From: Alteromonadaceae bacterium
Lineage (GTDB): Bacteria; Pseudomonadota; Gammaproteobacteria; Enterobacterales; Alteromonadaceae
DNA: 49,126 bases
Direction of reading: 5' to 3'
Assembly: GCA_013373625.1 (NCBI GenBank)
Contig: JABXHM010000088.1
Location: forward strand, 1 to 49,126
A model generated the notes under the pieces. It was not told where the DNA came from. It searched no databases and saw only the letters and a program-made list of their open reading frames with translations. A program made the translations under genes and the position numbers. This document shows, piece by piece, positions 24,730 through 34,271 of this stretch (positions within the stretch are counted from its first letter, which is position 1; every line of letters starts with the position of its first letter).

Positions 24730-26829
24730 TTATTGCGCTGTCTGGGTTTGATATAAGTTACTGTTACCCTGCGCTCTGGTGCCAAATAAAATACGCTGTT
24801 CTGCCACGTCAAAGTATGCAACCGCGGTGTTAGTCATACTGGTCAGGCTGTGCTGCGAAGCATCAAATTGTTCTATAGCGCGTTGTTGACGATTAAACCA
24901 GTACCAACGCTCGCCACGTTTTTTAAGGTTAAACTGGCGGCCGAACAATAATGCATCGGTGGGCACTTGCGTTGCCGTTACCAGGGTGGGGTGATCGCCA
25001 GCAAACAATTGACCTGAGTCGCTGAGCCATAATGTATTGCGCGCATCCGGATGATATTGAATAAACTGCCATTGCGGCGCTTCGGGGACTATGCGTTGGT
25101 CACTCAATTGGTACGTATAGGCTCGCCAGCGATTGCCCTCCTGCAGGCTAAATGTAATGCTGTTATTCGTTTTAAAGGATACACCGCGAATTTCTGTTTG
25201 TGGTATATCCAGTTGCTGGGCGTTGCCGGTTCGGGTATTTATTACGTGGATCGCATTGAGTGTTAAGCCTGCTAAAAGAAGGCCATCGGGCGACCACGAG
25301 AGCGCCAGATAATGACGCCCATCGTTAAAGTCAGTGAGTTTTTTACGTAGCAGGCCAGCAAAATCTGTTAACCAGATTTCTTCGCTGCCAGAGGCCAGGC
25401 TTACCAGAGCAATCTGGTTGGTATGGTTGGCAAAGCTTGCCAGGCGTTCATCGACTGAGTCGTCGGCGATACGGGAGGTTTGCCCGCTGATAACATCCAG
25501 CATATTCACATCAAAATTGGTTTCACTTGATGTAAACACATAATCGGTGCCATTTATATGTCGTCGTGGCGCCCGAATGATCCGACTGCCAGAGTAAATC
25601 ATTGTCACATTGTCGCCATTGAGATCATAGCTAAGCAATTCATACGCTGGGTGTTCTCCCATCAGTATTACTCGCTCACCGCTATGGTCCCAGATCCCAC
25701 AACAAATATAGGCGTTTTGCTCAAAAAGCAATGTAAGCTCACCGGTATCGAGATTGAGCGAATAAAAGCCTTCGTACTGTTTGTTGTCGGGCGAGGAGAT
25801 AAGCAGTTTATTGTCGGTTGGATGTAAATCAAACTGACTATTGCCCCCAATATGCAGCTCCGGCTGGTTCAGTCGTTTGGTTTGTCGCGTCTGCAAATTT
25901 AACTCAAACAGAGAGTAGGGGGCGTTACCGCCGGTACTTTCTGCGTATATTAAACGGTTGTTATCATGAGTGAAAAGAATTTTACCGTAACTACCGGCCG
26001 GGCAAGTATGAATAAGATCAGGCGCACCAAATGTCATCCCATCAACGTCACGTAAGTAATATTCGCAGCGCTCTGGTGTCGCAACAAGATAAGCTATTTG
26101 TTTGCCATCTTTGCGCCAGTCGCCGGGCCCCACACCAGGATTCTCTGGGTGCTTGATCTCAACAATCTGACCGCTGGCAAGCTCTTTAACCAATAAATCT
26201 ATATGGCCTTCTTTTTCCCGCATGTAGGCAACGCGTGTGCCATCGGGGGAAAAGGCGGCAAACAGTTCATCACCTGCATCGGTAGTCAGAGTTTTGGCCG
26301 ATACCGAAACCACTGGGCTCGATTGTGTGGGCAGCCAGTTAATACCCAGCAGTATCAGTAAAGCAATCGCAATGACCCCCGCTGATACCCAGCGTCGCCG
26401 TAAAACACTGGCAAATGTGTTTCGCAGTTGAGTGTTCTTCACTCCGTGTGAAGTTGCAGCTTTCAAGCGCGATTCTGATGCAATGATTTCAGCTTGTAAT
26501 GGGGGTGGCTTGGGAGACTGGATCGGCACGACCTCAGCAATAAATTTATAGCCTTTTTTAGGTAGGGTAGCGATATAGCGTGGTTGTTTTACGTCATCAT
26601 TGAGCGCTTTACGTAGTTTAGTGACTAATTTGCTAACAGCGTTGTCACTGACAATACGACTAAGCCAAACCTGCTCAATGAGTTCGTCTTTACTAATTAG
26701 TCTGCCGGTGTGCCTGCAAAAATAGCTCAGTAACTCAACCACCATAGGTTCAAGTTGTTGAGTTGATGTACCGCTCGTCAGAGTTTGCTGTTGATCACAA
26801 AATTCCCACTGACCAATACGCCAACGCAT
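24730..26829 (-). CDS. CadC-like membrane-anchored regulator with a TolB/WD40-like sensor domain
   Basis: A 699-residue transmembrane regulator. The cytoplasmic OmpR/CadC-type winged helix covers about residues 5-100 (ISKDELIEQVWLSRIVSDNA, then VSKLVTKLRKAL and PKKGYKF). A linker and one membrane helix follow (about 158-180), then a large periplasmic beta-propeller of the TolB/PD40 type with repeated D-G-T/S-xVAY or W-S-P-D-G motifs. ATG 26829 is preferred because AGGGA precedes it; the upstream in-frame start adds 14 hydrophobic residues. Divergent from the CocE-type hydrolase, with phased GTCA repeats between them that look like its own binding sites. Confidence 0.88.
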   Translation of the reverse strand: MRWRIGQWEFCDQQQTLTSGTSTQQLEPMVVELLSYFCRHTGRLISKDELIEQVWLSRIVSDNAVSKLVTKLRKALNDDVKQPRYIATLPKKGYKFIAEVVPIQSPKPPPLQAEIIASESRLKAATSHGVKNTQLRNTFASVLRRRWVSAGVIAIALLILLGINWLPTQSSPVVSVSAKTLTTDAGDELFAAFSPDGTRVAYMREKEGHIDLLVKELASGQIVEIKHPENPGVGPGDWRKDGKQIAYLVATPERCEYYLRDVDGMTFGAPDLIHTCPAGSYGKILFTHDNNRLIYAESTGGNAPYSLFELNLQTRQTKRLNQPELHIGGNSQFDLHPTDNKLLISSPDNKQYEGFYSLNLDTGELTLLFEQNAYICCGIWDHSGERVILMGEHPAYELLSYDLNGDNVTMIYSGSRIIRAPRRHINGTDYVFTSSETNFDVNMLDVISGQTSRIADDSVDERLASFANHTNQIALVSLASGSEEIWLTDFAGLLRKKLTDFNDGRHYLALSWSPDGLLLAGLTLNAIHVINTRTGNAQQLDIPQTEIRGVSFKTNNSITFSLQEGNRWRAYTYQLSDQRIVPEAPQWQFIQYHPDARNTLWLSDSGQLFAGDHPTLVTATQVPTDALLFGRQFNLKKRGERWYWFNRQQRAIEQFDASQHSLTSMTNTAVAYFDVAEQRILFGTRAQGNSNLYQTQTAQ

Positions 26830-26885
26830 GCTTGTCCCTAATAACATTACTGAAAACCAGAAAAATAGCACACTAGCAACCTATG

Positions 26886-26910
26886 GTCATTACAAGTCAT
26901 AAAAAGTCAC
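26886..26910 (+). promoter_or_regulatory. Three GTCA direct repeats at 10-bp pitch
   Basis: GTCAT (26886), GTCAT (26896) and GTCAC (26906) start exactly one helical turn apart. The cluster sits between the winged-helix regulator and the hydrolase. Tandem head-to-tail half-sites at 10-11 bp are the hallmark of OmpR/CadC-family operators, so this is a likely site for the adjacent regulator. Confidence 0.6.
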
Positions 26911-26997
26911 AACTAAATCAAGACTCTTATTGCGTTTCAACTTAGCCTGACTGCCTATTTGAGGACTACCACTATTTGCTGAATTTAAGGTTATTAA

Positions 26998-29319
26998 ATG
27001 ATGAGAATCACACCTCTGCATGCGTTGTTTTTACGCCTGATAACGTTCTTTATATTATTGCTGTTCAGGAATATCTCAGTGCAGGCTGAGACATCGTTCA
27101 TACTAGCTACGCCGGAGTCACTTTCGCAAGCCCCCATGGTTTCTCGTGAGGATGCATTGGTACTGTTACAGAAGAATACGTTTCACGCCCAATTGAGTTA
27201 TCTGGCACAACAGTTGCCAAAAGAGGCCATTGGACAACAAAGCCCGTTTAGCAAAATGGCTTTATTGTCGGTTCTGGGGGAGCATAAAGCACTTATTGCC
27301 GATATCGAAAAACTCAAAAACGCAATTAGCTTTACACATTACCGTTTACACAGCGAAACACTGCTGCAATTGAGTGCCGCTGCAGAGAGGAGTTTTGCCG
27401 ACACACTGGAAGCTTCCTTTACCAGTCAGATTAGCACCATAAATGACGAGGCGTTGTACCAATTGTTTAACGCCCTTGGCTGGTCGCTGAGTAACGCACA
27501 GGATTACGCATTTAACCTGTTTAAAAAGTATCGCAGTCAGTCCGCGCTGACCACAAATGAGGCCATTGATTTAATTGTAAATGCGCATTTGTACAGAGTG
27601 TTAGCGCGAGTGCTCCCGCTTTCTCAACGCTTGATAAAACAAGAAAACCAACGTCGTTACGTTATCGAGCCTGAAGTACTCATCACGACTGACGATGGCG
27701 TAGAATTAACCGCTACGGTTGTGCGCAAAAAACATCTTAGCGGCAAGTTACCCACCGCAATGCAATTTACCATTTACGCAGACGAAAAAGCCCACATTAT
27801 TACCGCTATTCATGCGGCGGCTCATGGATACGTTGGGGTAGTGGCAAACAGTCGGGGTAAGCGTTTGAGTAACAATGCAATTGTACCGTGGGAACACGAT
27901 GGTGACGATGCAACACAGGTGATTGAATGGATTACCGAACAGCCCTGGAGCAATGGCGATGTAGTCATGTACGGTGGCAGTTACAATGGGTTTACACAAT
28001 GGGCGGCTGCCAAACATATGCATCCGGCTCTCAAAGCTATGGCGCCCTATACGGCAGCCAGCCTGATTACCGGTTTACCCTATGAGAATAATATTGTGTT
28101 AACGGGTAATTATGAATGGCCGTTTTTTGTGACCAACAACAAAACCACCGATGGTTCGGTTTATAGCGACTGGCAAAAAAGTAATCAGCTAATTGAAGCG
28201 TTTTATAAAAGTGGCAGGGCCATTAATACCATAGATGAGCTCGATGGCAGACCCAACCCATGGTTTCAAAAATGGCTGGCGCATCCGGGTTTTGATCGCT
28301 ACTACCAGTCGATGGTACCGGTTAAAGATGAGTACGCGCAGATCAATATTCCGGTACTGACGGTAACCGGGTATTTTGATGGTGGGCAGATTTCCGCTAT
28401 CGATTATCTCACCAGACATTACCAATATAATGCGAGTGCTGACCATACCCTGTTAATTGGCCCTTACAATCATGGTACAGCACAAACTTTGCCGCGTGCT
28501 TATCACAGCAATTATGCGCTTGATCCGGTCGCGCTGGAAAAAGACACCGAAGAAATCGTGTTTGCCTGGTTTGATCATGTGTTGTTTGATGCACCGAAGC
28601 CAATCTTACTGAAGAATAAAGTCAACTATCAATTAATGGGCAGCAATCAGTGGCGCCACCGCGAATCCTTTGCTGCGATTAATCGCGAAACGATGGATTA
28701 TTACTTTGCATCAGCGACAAACCAGTCGGGTAACTTTACACTGCTGACTAAGCCAGAAACCGCAACCGGGTTTGTCAGTCAGATTGTGGATATGGCTGAT
28801 CGCACAAACGAACATAACCGGACACCCTGGCCGGTCATTCAGGAAAAACTGAATGAGCCAAACGGGCTGGTATTTATGACAGAGCCCTTTTCCGAACCGA
28901 TGGAATTGGCGGGTGCCATTAGCGGCTATTTTGAACTGGCGATTAATAAACGGGATGTGGATATTGGCTACAACTTTTACGCAATTGATGCCAGCGGCGA
29001 GGCGTTTCATTTAAATAATTATCGTAGCCGAGCCAGCTATGCCGCTGATATGAGTGAACGAAAGTTACTAACGCCTCATCAAAAAACGCGGGTGCCGATT
29101 GTTAATGCGCGAATGACTGCCAAATTATTAGCGCCGGGGAGTCGTCTGGCCGTGGTCCTCAATGTGAATAAAAATCAGCATGCGCAGGTCAACCATGGTT
29201 CGGGCAAAGATGTGAATGCTGAAAGTGTTGCTGATGCAGGGCAACCGCTTACCATTAAATGGTTTAATGACAGTCTGATTCGTATTCCACTGAAACACTG
29301 GAAAACCGGCTCCCGGTAA
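26998..29319 (+). CDS. CocE/X-Pro dipeptidyl-peptidase-type (S15) hydrolase
   Basis: Secreted or periplasmic alpha/beta hydrolase of 773 residues with an N-terminal signal sequence ending VQA. A helical segment (about 35-215) precedes the catalytic domain, whose nucleophile is S328 in YGGSYNG. The Asp lies in VTGYFDGG and the His in GPYNHGTA. A C-terminal jelly-roll of the PepX type follows (about 560-770). Family members hydrolyse X-Pro peptides, cocaine-like esters or glutaryl amides, so the substrate here is open. Divergent from the CadC-like regulator and likely under its control. Confidence 0.88.
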   Translation: MMRITPLHALFLRLITFFILLLFRNISVQAETSFILATPESLSQAPMVSREDALVLLQKNTFHAQLSYLAQQLPKEAIGQQSPFSKMALLSVLGEHKALIADIEKLKNAISFTHYRLHSETLLQLSAAAERSFADTLEASFTSQISTINDEALYQLFNALGWSLSNAQDYAFNLFKKYRSQSALTTNEAIDLIVNAHLYRVLARVLPLSQRLIKQENQRRYVIEPEVLITTDDGVELTATVVRKKHLSGKLPTAMQFTIYADEKAHIITAIHAAAHGYVGVVANSRGKRLSNNAIVPWEHDGDDATQVIEWITEQPWSNGDVVMYGGSYNGFTQWAAAKHMHPALKAMAPYTAASLITGLPYENNIVLTGNYEWPFFVTNNKTTDGSVYSDWQKSNQLIEAFYKSGRAINTIDELDGRPNPWFQKWLAHPGFDRYYQSMVPVKDEYAQINIPVLTVTGYFDGGQISAIDYLTRHYQYNASADHTLLIGPYNHGTAQTLPRAYHSNYALDPVALEKDTEEIVFAWFDHVLFDAPKPILLKNKVNYQLMGSNQWRHRESFAAINRETMDYYFASATNQSGNFTLLTKPETATGFVSQIVDMADRTNEHNRTPWPVIQEKLNEPNGLVFMTEPFSEPMELAGAISGYFELAINKRDVDIGYNFYAIDASGEAFHLNNYRSRASYAADMSERKLLTPHQKTRVPIVNARMTAKLLAPGSRLAVVLNVNKNQHAQVNHGSGKDVNAESVADAGQPLTIKWFNDSLIRIPLKHWKTGSR

Positions 29320-29394
29320 TTAATCGCCGAAGTTTAAGGTCTTATCTGTGATAGTTGCCATTTATGACCTCCTGCATTCGCAAGAGCCCAAGCA

Positions 29395-32300
29395 CTATAA
29401 ACGGCGCAATACCGGCGCATACTTAAAAATACTGGAAGGTTGCTGTTTTATTTCTTGCAGCATACTTTCGGTAACGTCCGGGTCGAAAGATGTGACGCCC
29501 AGCCAGGTATTGCGATTGTTATTTTTGGCACCGTAAAGAGCAGCATCGGCAATGGCAATAGTCGTTTGCCAACTCAAGGCGTCTACCCGCTGTTTATCCA
29601 GTGGGTATGCAGTAAAACCAACCGAGCAGGTTACGTCAATTTCGGTTGTTTCATTAACTGTGACTTCACATGAGTTCATGACTTCAACTATGCGCTCTGC
29701 CAGGGCTTCGGCCTCGTTCCTTGGTGTGTCGTGTGTAACAACCAAAAACTCTTCGCCGCCCCAACGTATCAAATAATCGGTTTCACGAAAGATATGCTTT
29801 AAACGCTGTTGCGTTTCGATGAGCACCGCGTCGCCGGCCTGATGCCCGAAAGTATCATTAATAACTTTAAAGTGATCCAGGTCGATGATAAAAAACAGTA
29901 AGTCAGCTGTGGCTTTAGGTTTACTTTGACGACGTTGGCAATCGTGATAATAACGTTGCAGCCTTGTGATGTCGCGTTCAATATACTGGTCTAAAAATCG
30001 CCGGTTGTTGAGTCCGGTCAGTGGATCGGTGAGGCTGGCCTGCTCAAGCGCAAGTGCTTGTTTACTCAATTTCAGGTTCGCCGCTTCAAGCTCAGCGGTT
30101 CGTGCAACAACCCGTTGTTCTAATACGCCCTGACGGTATCGATAATGGCGCAAGCCAAGCTGGTGCAATACATAAATGACGACAATCAGCAGAACCAGCG
30201 CGGCTATTTTTGCGACGGCGGTTTGGTACCATGCCGGTAACACAGTAAAGGGCTGAAACTGCGTATCTGCTAGCCAGTTCTGGCCATCAAGGGAGTATTG
30301 CAGCGCTAATTTATAGTCACCGGGGGCCGGTGTTGTCAGCGTGATCACGCGGTGATCGGCATCCGCATAGGTCCAGTGCTCATCCTGGCCCTCCAGGCGA
30401 TACCGGTACTTAACCTGCTTGGGATTAATGTACTTTAGTGCGGTAAATTCGAAGGTCAGTCGTTTGGGCAGTGGGGCAATACTGAATGACTGATAGTCGT
30501 TTACCAGCGGTGAATATTGCTGATTATTCGCATTGACTACGTTAATTTGAGTGAAGACCAAAGGAAGAGGTTGCTGAAGGTGGCTGCTATAAACCACATT
30601 GGGGTCTATGAACGTTAATCCGGCACTGCCGCCAAATACGATTTCACCCTGACGGGTTTTCGTGGCAGCAGCGCGTGAATAAGGACTGTTAATCGCCTGT
30701 TGCCCGGCGACAACGGATTTTACTTGTTGGGTAAGTTGGTTAATAGCGGCAATGCCACGTGAAGTACCAACCCAAACATGTTCAGCACTTTCCCCCGCGA
30801 TGGCTTTTACGGCATCGCCTGGCAGACCATTTGCGCTGGTAAGTCGCAACCAATTGCCTGAGTGGTTTAGCACCAGCAAGCCTGAGCCGCTGGTGCTCAC
30901 CCAAAGCTGATTATGTTTATCGACAAACAGGTCAGAAATAAACTGTTGGCGCAGTACCGGGTGATCAACAAGCGTTATCGTATTGAGTAACAACTGTCCA
31001 CTGGGAGCAATATCGCCTTTCATCAGGCCTTGCCAGGTACCAATCCACAATGTGTTGTTATCGACCAGTAACGACGCAATGCGTCGTTCTCCCTGACGGT
31101 TGACAAAAATTTCCGTTGTTTGTTGATCGGCTTTGGTTAACTGCCACAAGCCATCGGTACCGCCGAGCCACAACGTCTGCGCCGTTTCTGCAAAAGCGGC
31201 GGTAAATGCAGTGGGGCTGCGCCCGGTTATCTGCAATGGTGTTGCGACGTAGTCCGGGGCTTTCATTTGTACGGTGGCAAAGTTAGCTGACGCATACAAA
31301 TTGGCATCATGACCCAGGTATAAGGTTTCAACCGGATCGACAGAGTGGGGCCACAATATGGATGTGCTGCCATCCTGCGGGCTGAGTATTTCAATACCTT
31401 GTGTGCCTGTTCCCGTTATTATTTGGTTGTTGAGAGCTTGCACTGACAACACTTTTCTATGTTTTAAGCTACCTGATTTACCGCTGCCTGCGAGAACATG
31501 TTCAACGCCCGTATTACCAGCGTCGAGTAAATTGAGCGCGCCGCCAGCACCTATCCATACCCGTCCGTGAGAGTCGCTGAATAACGTCCAGATATTATTA
31601 TCGGTTAGCCGGGCAGGTTGCTGGCGGTTGTGACGATAATATCGCAGCTCAGGGGCTTGAAGGTCAGCGGTTAAATCAAGTTCTATCAGGCCATCGCCAT
31701 AGGTGCCAAGCAATAATACGTTCGGACGAATTTCGGTCGCGGCAAATATCCACACCGGTGACGATGTGTTTAAGGGAAAGCGCGTAAACGACTGTCCGGG
31801 AGCTTTTACCAGTAAGCCATCAGCTGCGGTGCCTACCGCGAGCCAGCCATCGGCCGTTGTATTGATTGTACTCACCCTGAAATCTGCCGGAAAACCAGTC
31901 TCCAACTGCAAGGGACCAAATTGTGCACCTTCGGCACGGGCCCGGTATAAGCCATTGGACGTGCCTACCCATAGTGTATTGGTGGAATCAATATGCAGCG
32001 CGTGCATACGTTCATCGACAGGTATAACAATCGGGGTAAGTTGTTGCTGTTTTATATTAAACTGATACAGCGCCCGATCGGCCGCTATAACCATGATGTC
32101 CTGGTGGTTAACTGTTGCTGATGTGCCAAGCTGTACCGATATGGTACTAAGTTGCTCAGGGGCGACTTCGCTCAATGTCAGGCTGCCACGCTTAAGCCTA
32201 TATAAGCCCTGATTCGTGCCAAGCCAAACCTGTTTATCGGGGCCGGAAAAAACCACTTGCGCCTGTGGTGTTGTGCTAAATGACATGTTCGGTGCAAAGC

Positions 32301-32562
32301 TGGCTCTCACTAAGGTGTGTGAATCCCAGCGCCAGAGTCCATTGGCTGCAACCAGCCAAATAAAGCCACGTTCATCTTCGACCACGGAGCCAATCGGACC
32401 TTCAGCGAGCGGTGAAGTGCCCAATGGAACATGAAAAACAGGTTGGCTGAATTTATGCCAGCCAGATTCACGAGCATGCACCTGCCAACCCGCGGTTAAG
32501 CTAACACTTAACAACGCTAAGCCCGCGACGACACGTACAAACGAAACCCCAAAATTGAACAA
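29395..32562 (-). CDS. Propeller-Y_Y_Y sensor diguanylate cyclase
   Basis: A 1055-residue membrane sensor enzyme making cyclic-di-GMP. A signal/anchor segment at the N-terminus is followed by a periplasmic two-component-regulator propeller (about 45-680, repeated W-x-G-T-xxGL blades such as LWVGTSNGLYRA), a Y_Y_Y domain (about 690-770, KYRYRLEG), one membrane helix (about 775-797), a coiled coil and a GGDEF domain with intact GGEEF (935-939) and the inhibitory I-site RETD. It should be an active cyclase with product inhibition. Related proteins in this order often respond to sugars or oligosaccharides. It stands alone, convergent with the S15 hydrolase gene. Confidence 0.93.
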   Translation of the reverse strand: MFNFGVSFVRVVAGLALLSVSLTAGWQVHARESGWHKFSQPVFHVPLGTSPLAEGPIGSVVEDERGFIWLVAANGLWRWDSHTLVRASFAPNMSFSTTPQAQVVFSGPDKQVWLGTNQGLYRLKRGSLTLSEVAPEQLSTISVQLGTSATVNHQDIMVIAADRALYQFNIKQQQLTPIVIPVDERMHALHIDSTNTLWVGTSNGLYRARAEGAQFGPLQLETGFPADFRVSTINTTADGWLAVGTAADGLLVKAPGQSFTRFPLNTSSPVWIFAATEIRPNVLLLGTYGDGLIELDLTADLQAPELRYYRHNRQQPARLTDNNIWTLFSDSHGRVWIGAGGALNLLDAGNTGVEHVLAGSGKSGSLKHRKVLSVQALNNQIITGTGTQGIEILSPQDGSTSILWPHSVDPVETLYLGHDANLYASANFATVQMKAPDYVATPLQITGRSPTAFTAAFAETAQTLWLGGTDGLWQLTKADQQTTEIFVNRQGERRIASLLVDNNTLWIGTWQGLMKGDIAPSGQLLLNTITLVDHPVLRQQFISDLFVDKHNQLWVSTSGSGLLVLNHSGNWLRLTSANGLPGDAVKAIAGESAEHVWVGTSRGIAAINQLTQQVKSVVAGQQAINSPYSRAAATKTRQGEIVFGGSAGLTFIDPNVVYSSHLQQPLPLVFTQINVVNANNQQYSPLVNDYQSFSIAPLPKRLTFEFTALKYINPKQVKYRYRLEGQDEHWTYADADHRVITLTTPAPGDYKLALQYSLDGQNWLADTQFQPFTVLPAWYQTAVAKIAALVLLIVVIYVLHQLGLRHYRYRQGVLEQRVVARTAELEAANLKLSKQALALEQASLTDPLTGLNNRRFLDQYIERDITRLQRYYHDCQRRQSKPKATADLLFFIIDLDHFKVINDTFGHQAGDAVLIETQQRLKHIFRETDYLIRWGGEEFLVVTHDTPRNEAEALAERIVEVMNSCEVTVNETTEIDVTCSVGFTAYPLDKQRVDALSWQTTIAIADAALYGAKNNNRNTWLGVTSFDPDVTESMLQEIKQQPSSIFKYAPVLRRL

Positions 32563-32821
32563 CGCCGATTACCACTCTTAAAAACGTTACAGTGAGTAAA
32601 ATGCACTGGCACAGCCAACAACAAAACGGCAACCAATGAAATACACGAAGCGTGCATTATACGTTTTTACGTGAACCAGTGCCAATTATGTAACACGCTT
32701 GTTTAGCGCAACGTAAGGACCACTTCGCGCAAAAAATAGCGGCAACAATAGTGAGAGTGAGTGATCAGAATCCTGCCCTAAGCTGTACTAATGTTCGTGT
32801 TACAAATCAATAAGGTATTGC

Positions 32822-34162
32822 ATGAGTGAATCTAATCTGGACGAATTTAACCACTGGATAGAAAGCCGCTATCCGCATCAAACAGAGTACTTACAGGCCA
32901 CCAGAGAATTGGCGGCCGATGTAATGCCCATTTTTAACGCTCACGAAGACTATAAACGTTTAAATGTACTGAAGCGTTTGGCAGAACCCGAAAGGGTAAT
33001 ACATTTTGCAGTGCACTGGATGAACGATAATGGCGAAGTGGAAGTAAACCGGGGTTGGCGTGTACAGCACAATGGCTTAATCGGCCCGTACAAAGGTGGC
33101 CTGCGATTTCATCCCACGGTGAACGAGTCGGTACTGAAATTTTTAGCGTTTGAGCAGTCTTTTAAAAATGCCCTGACCGGACTGCCAATGGGTGGCGCGA
33201 AAGGTGGTTCAGAGTTTAACCCGAAGGGTCGCAGCGACAACGAAATCATGCGGTTTTGTCAGGCATTTATGCAGGAGTTGCAGCGTCATATAGGTCCGCG
33301 TACTGACGTACCCGCAGGCGACATTAACGTTGGGGCGCGCGAAATTGGGTATTTGTATGGGCAGTACCGGCGTATGCACAATGAGTTTGGCGGTAGCCTG
33401 ACTGGTAAAGATATCGACTTTGGCGGCAGCCATGTACGGACCGAAGCTACCGGATTTGGCCTTATCTATATGCTCGAATGCGTGTTGGCCCACCACAATG
33501 ATAACTTTACCGATAAGCGTATTGCTATATCTGGCGCCGGTAACGTGGCACTTCACGCGGCGCTCAAAGCCATCGAAAAAGGGGCTACGGTAATCAGTTT
33601 ATCTAACAGTCGTGGTTGCCTTATAAACGAAAGCGGCTTTAGTGAAGCCGCCATCCGTTGGGCCATAGACACCCGTCAGCGACACGAAAATGTGCTTACC
33701 GCATTGGGTGATGAACACGGCGGCACCTGGTATAAGGGGGAAAAGCCCTGGGGCCAAGCCACCGATATAGCATTACCGTGCGCTACGCAAAATGAGCTTG
33801 GCGAGGACTCTGCCAGGCAATTAAAAGATAATCATTGCCGCTATGTGCTTGAAGGTGCCAATATGCCGACTACGCGTGATGCTAAGCAGGTGATTGATGA
33901 AGCCGGTATCGTGTTTGTGCCGGGTAAAGCGGCAAATGCCGGAGGGGTAGCCCTGTCGGGTATGGAAATGTCGCAAAACGCGTCATTTCAGAGCAGAACT
34001 TTTGCCCATCTGGATGACGAACTTAAGTCTGTGATGGCTGATATTCACAAGCGCTGCGCTGACGAGGGCAAACAGGACGATGGTTCGGTAAACTATGCCA
34101 AAGGGGCTAATATTGCCGCATTCAGGCAGTTGGCCAATGCGCTGGTTTCGCAGGGAGTATAA
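32822..34162 (+). CDS. gdhA: NADP-type glutamate dehydrogenase
   Basis: Assimilatory hexameric dehydrogenase making glutamate from 2-oxoglutarate and ammonia. The 446-residue length is standard for the 50-kDa class. Signature residues are visible: GPYKGGLRFHP, the catalytic-site block LPMGGAKGGSEFNPKG, PAGDINVGAREIGY and the Rossmann motif ISGAGNVALH. It has an AAGGT ribosome site before ATG 32822 and an intrinsic terminator 30 bp after the stop, so it is a single-gene unit. Confidence 0.97.
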   Translation: MSESNLDEFNHWIESRYPHQTEYLQATRELAADVMPIFNAHEDYKRLNVLKRLAEPERVIHFAVHWMNDNGEVEVNRGWRVQHNGLIGPYKGGLRFHPTVNESVLKFLAFEQSFKNALTGLPMGGAKGGSEFNPKGRSDNEIMRFCQAFMQELQRHIGPRTDVPAGDINVGAREIGYLYGQYRRMHNEFGGSLTGKDIDFGGSHVRTEATGFGLIYMLECVLAHHNDNFTDKRIAISGAGNVALHAALKAIEKGATVISLSNSRGCLINESGFSEAAIRWAIDTRQRHENVLTALGDEHGGTWYKGEKPWGQATDIALPCATQNELGEDSARQLKDNHCRYVLEGANMPTTRDAKQVIDEAGIVFVPGKAANAGGVALSGMEMSQNASFQSRTFAHLDDELKSVMADIHKRCADEGKQDDGSVNYAKGANIAAFRQLANALVSQGV

Positions 34163-34191
34163 ATCGATACCGGTTAACGCCTGCTCAACAT

Positions 34192-34231
34192 AAAAAACAG
34201 CGGTCAGTAGCGACACTGAGCGCTGTTTTTG
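34192..34231. terminator. Intrinsic terminator of gdhA (bidirectional)
   Basis: AAAAACAGCG pairs with CGCTGTTTTT around an 18-nt loop and is followed by GTTTC. The A-run on one side and T-run on the other allow use by gdhA and by the convergent alcohol dehydrogenase gene. Confidence 0.9.
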
Positions 34232-34271
34232 TTTCGCGGCATTGCTAATCAATTACCGCTAATGAGAGGCG

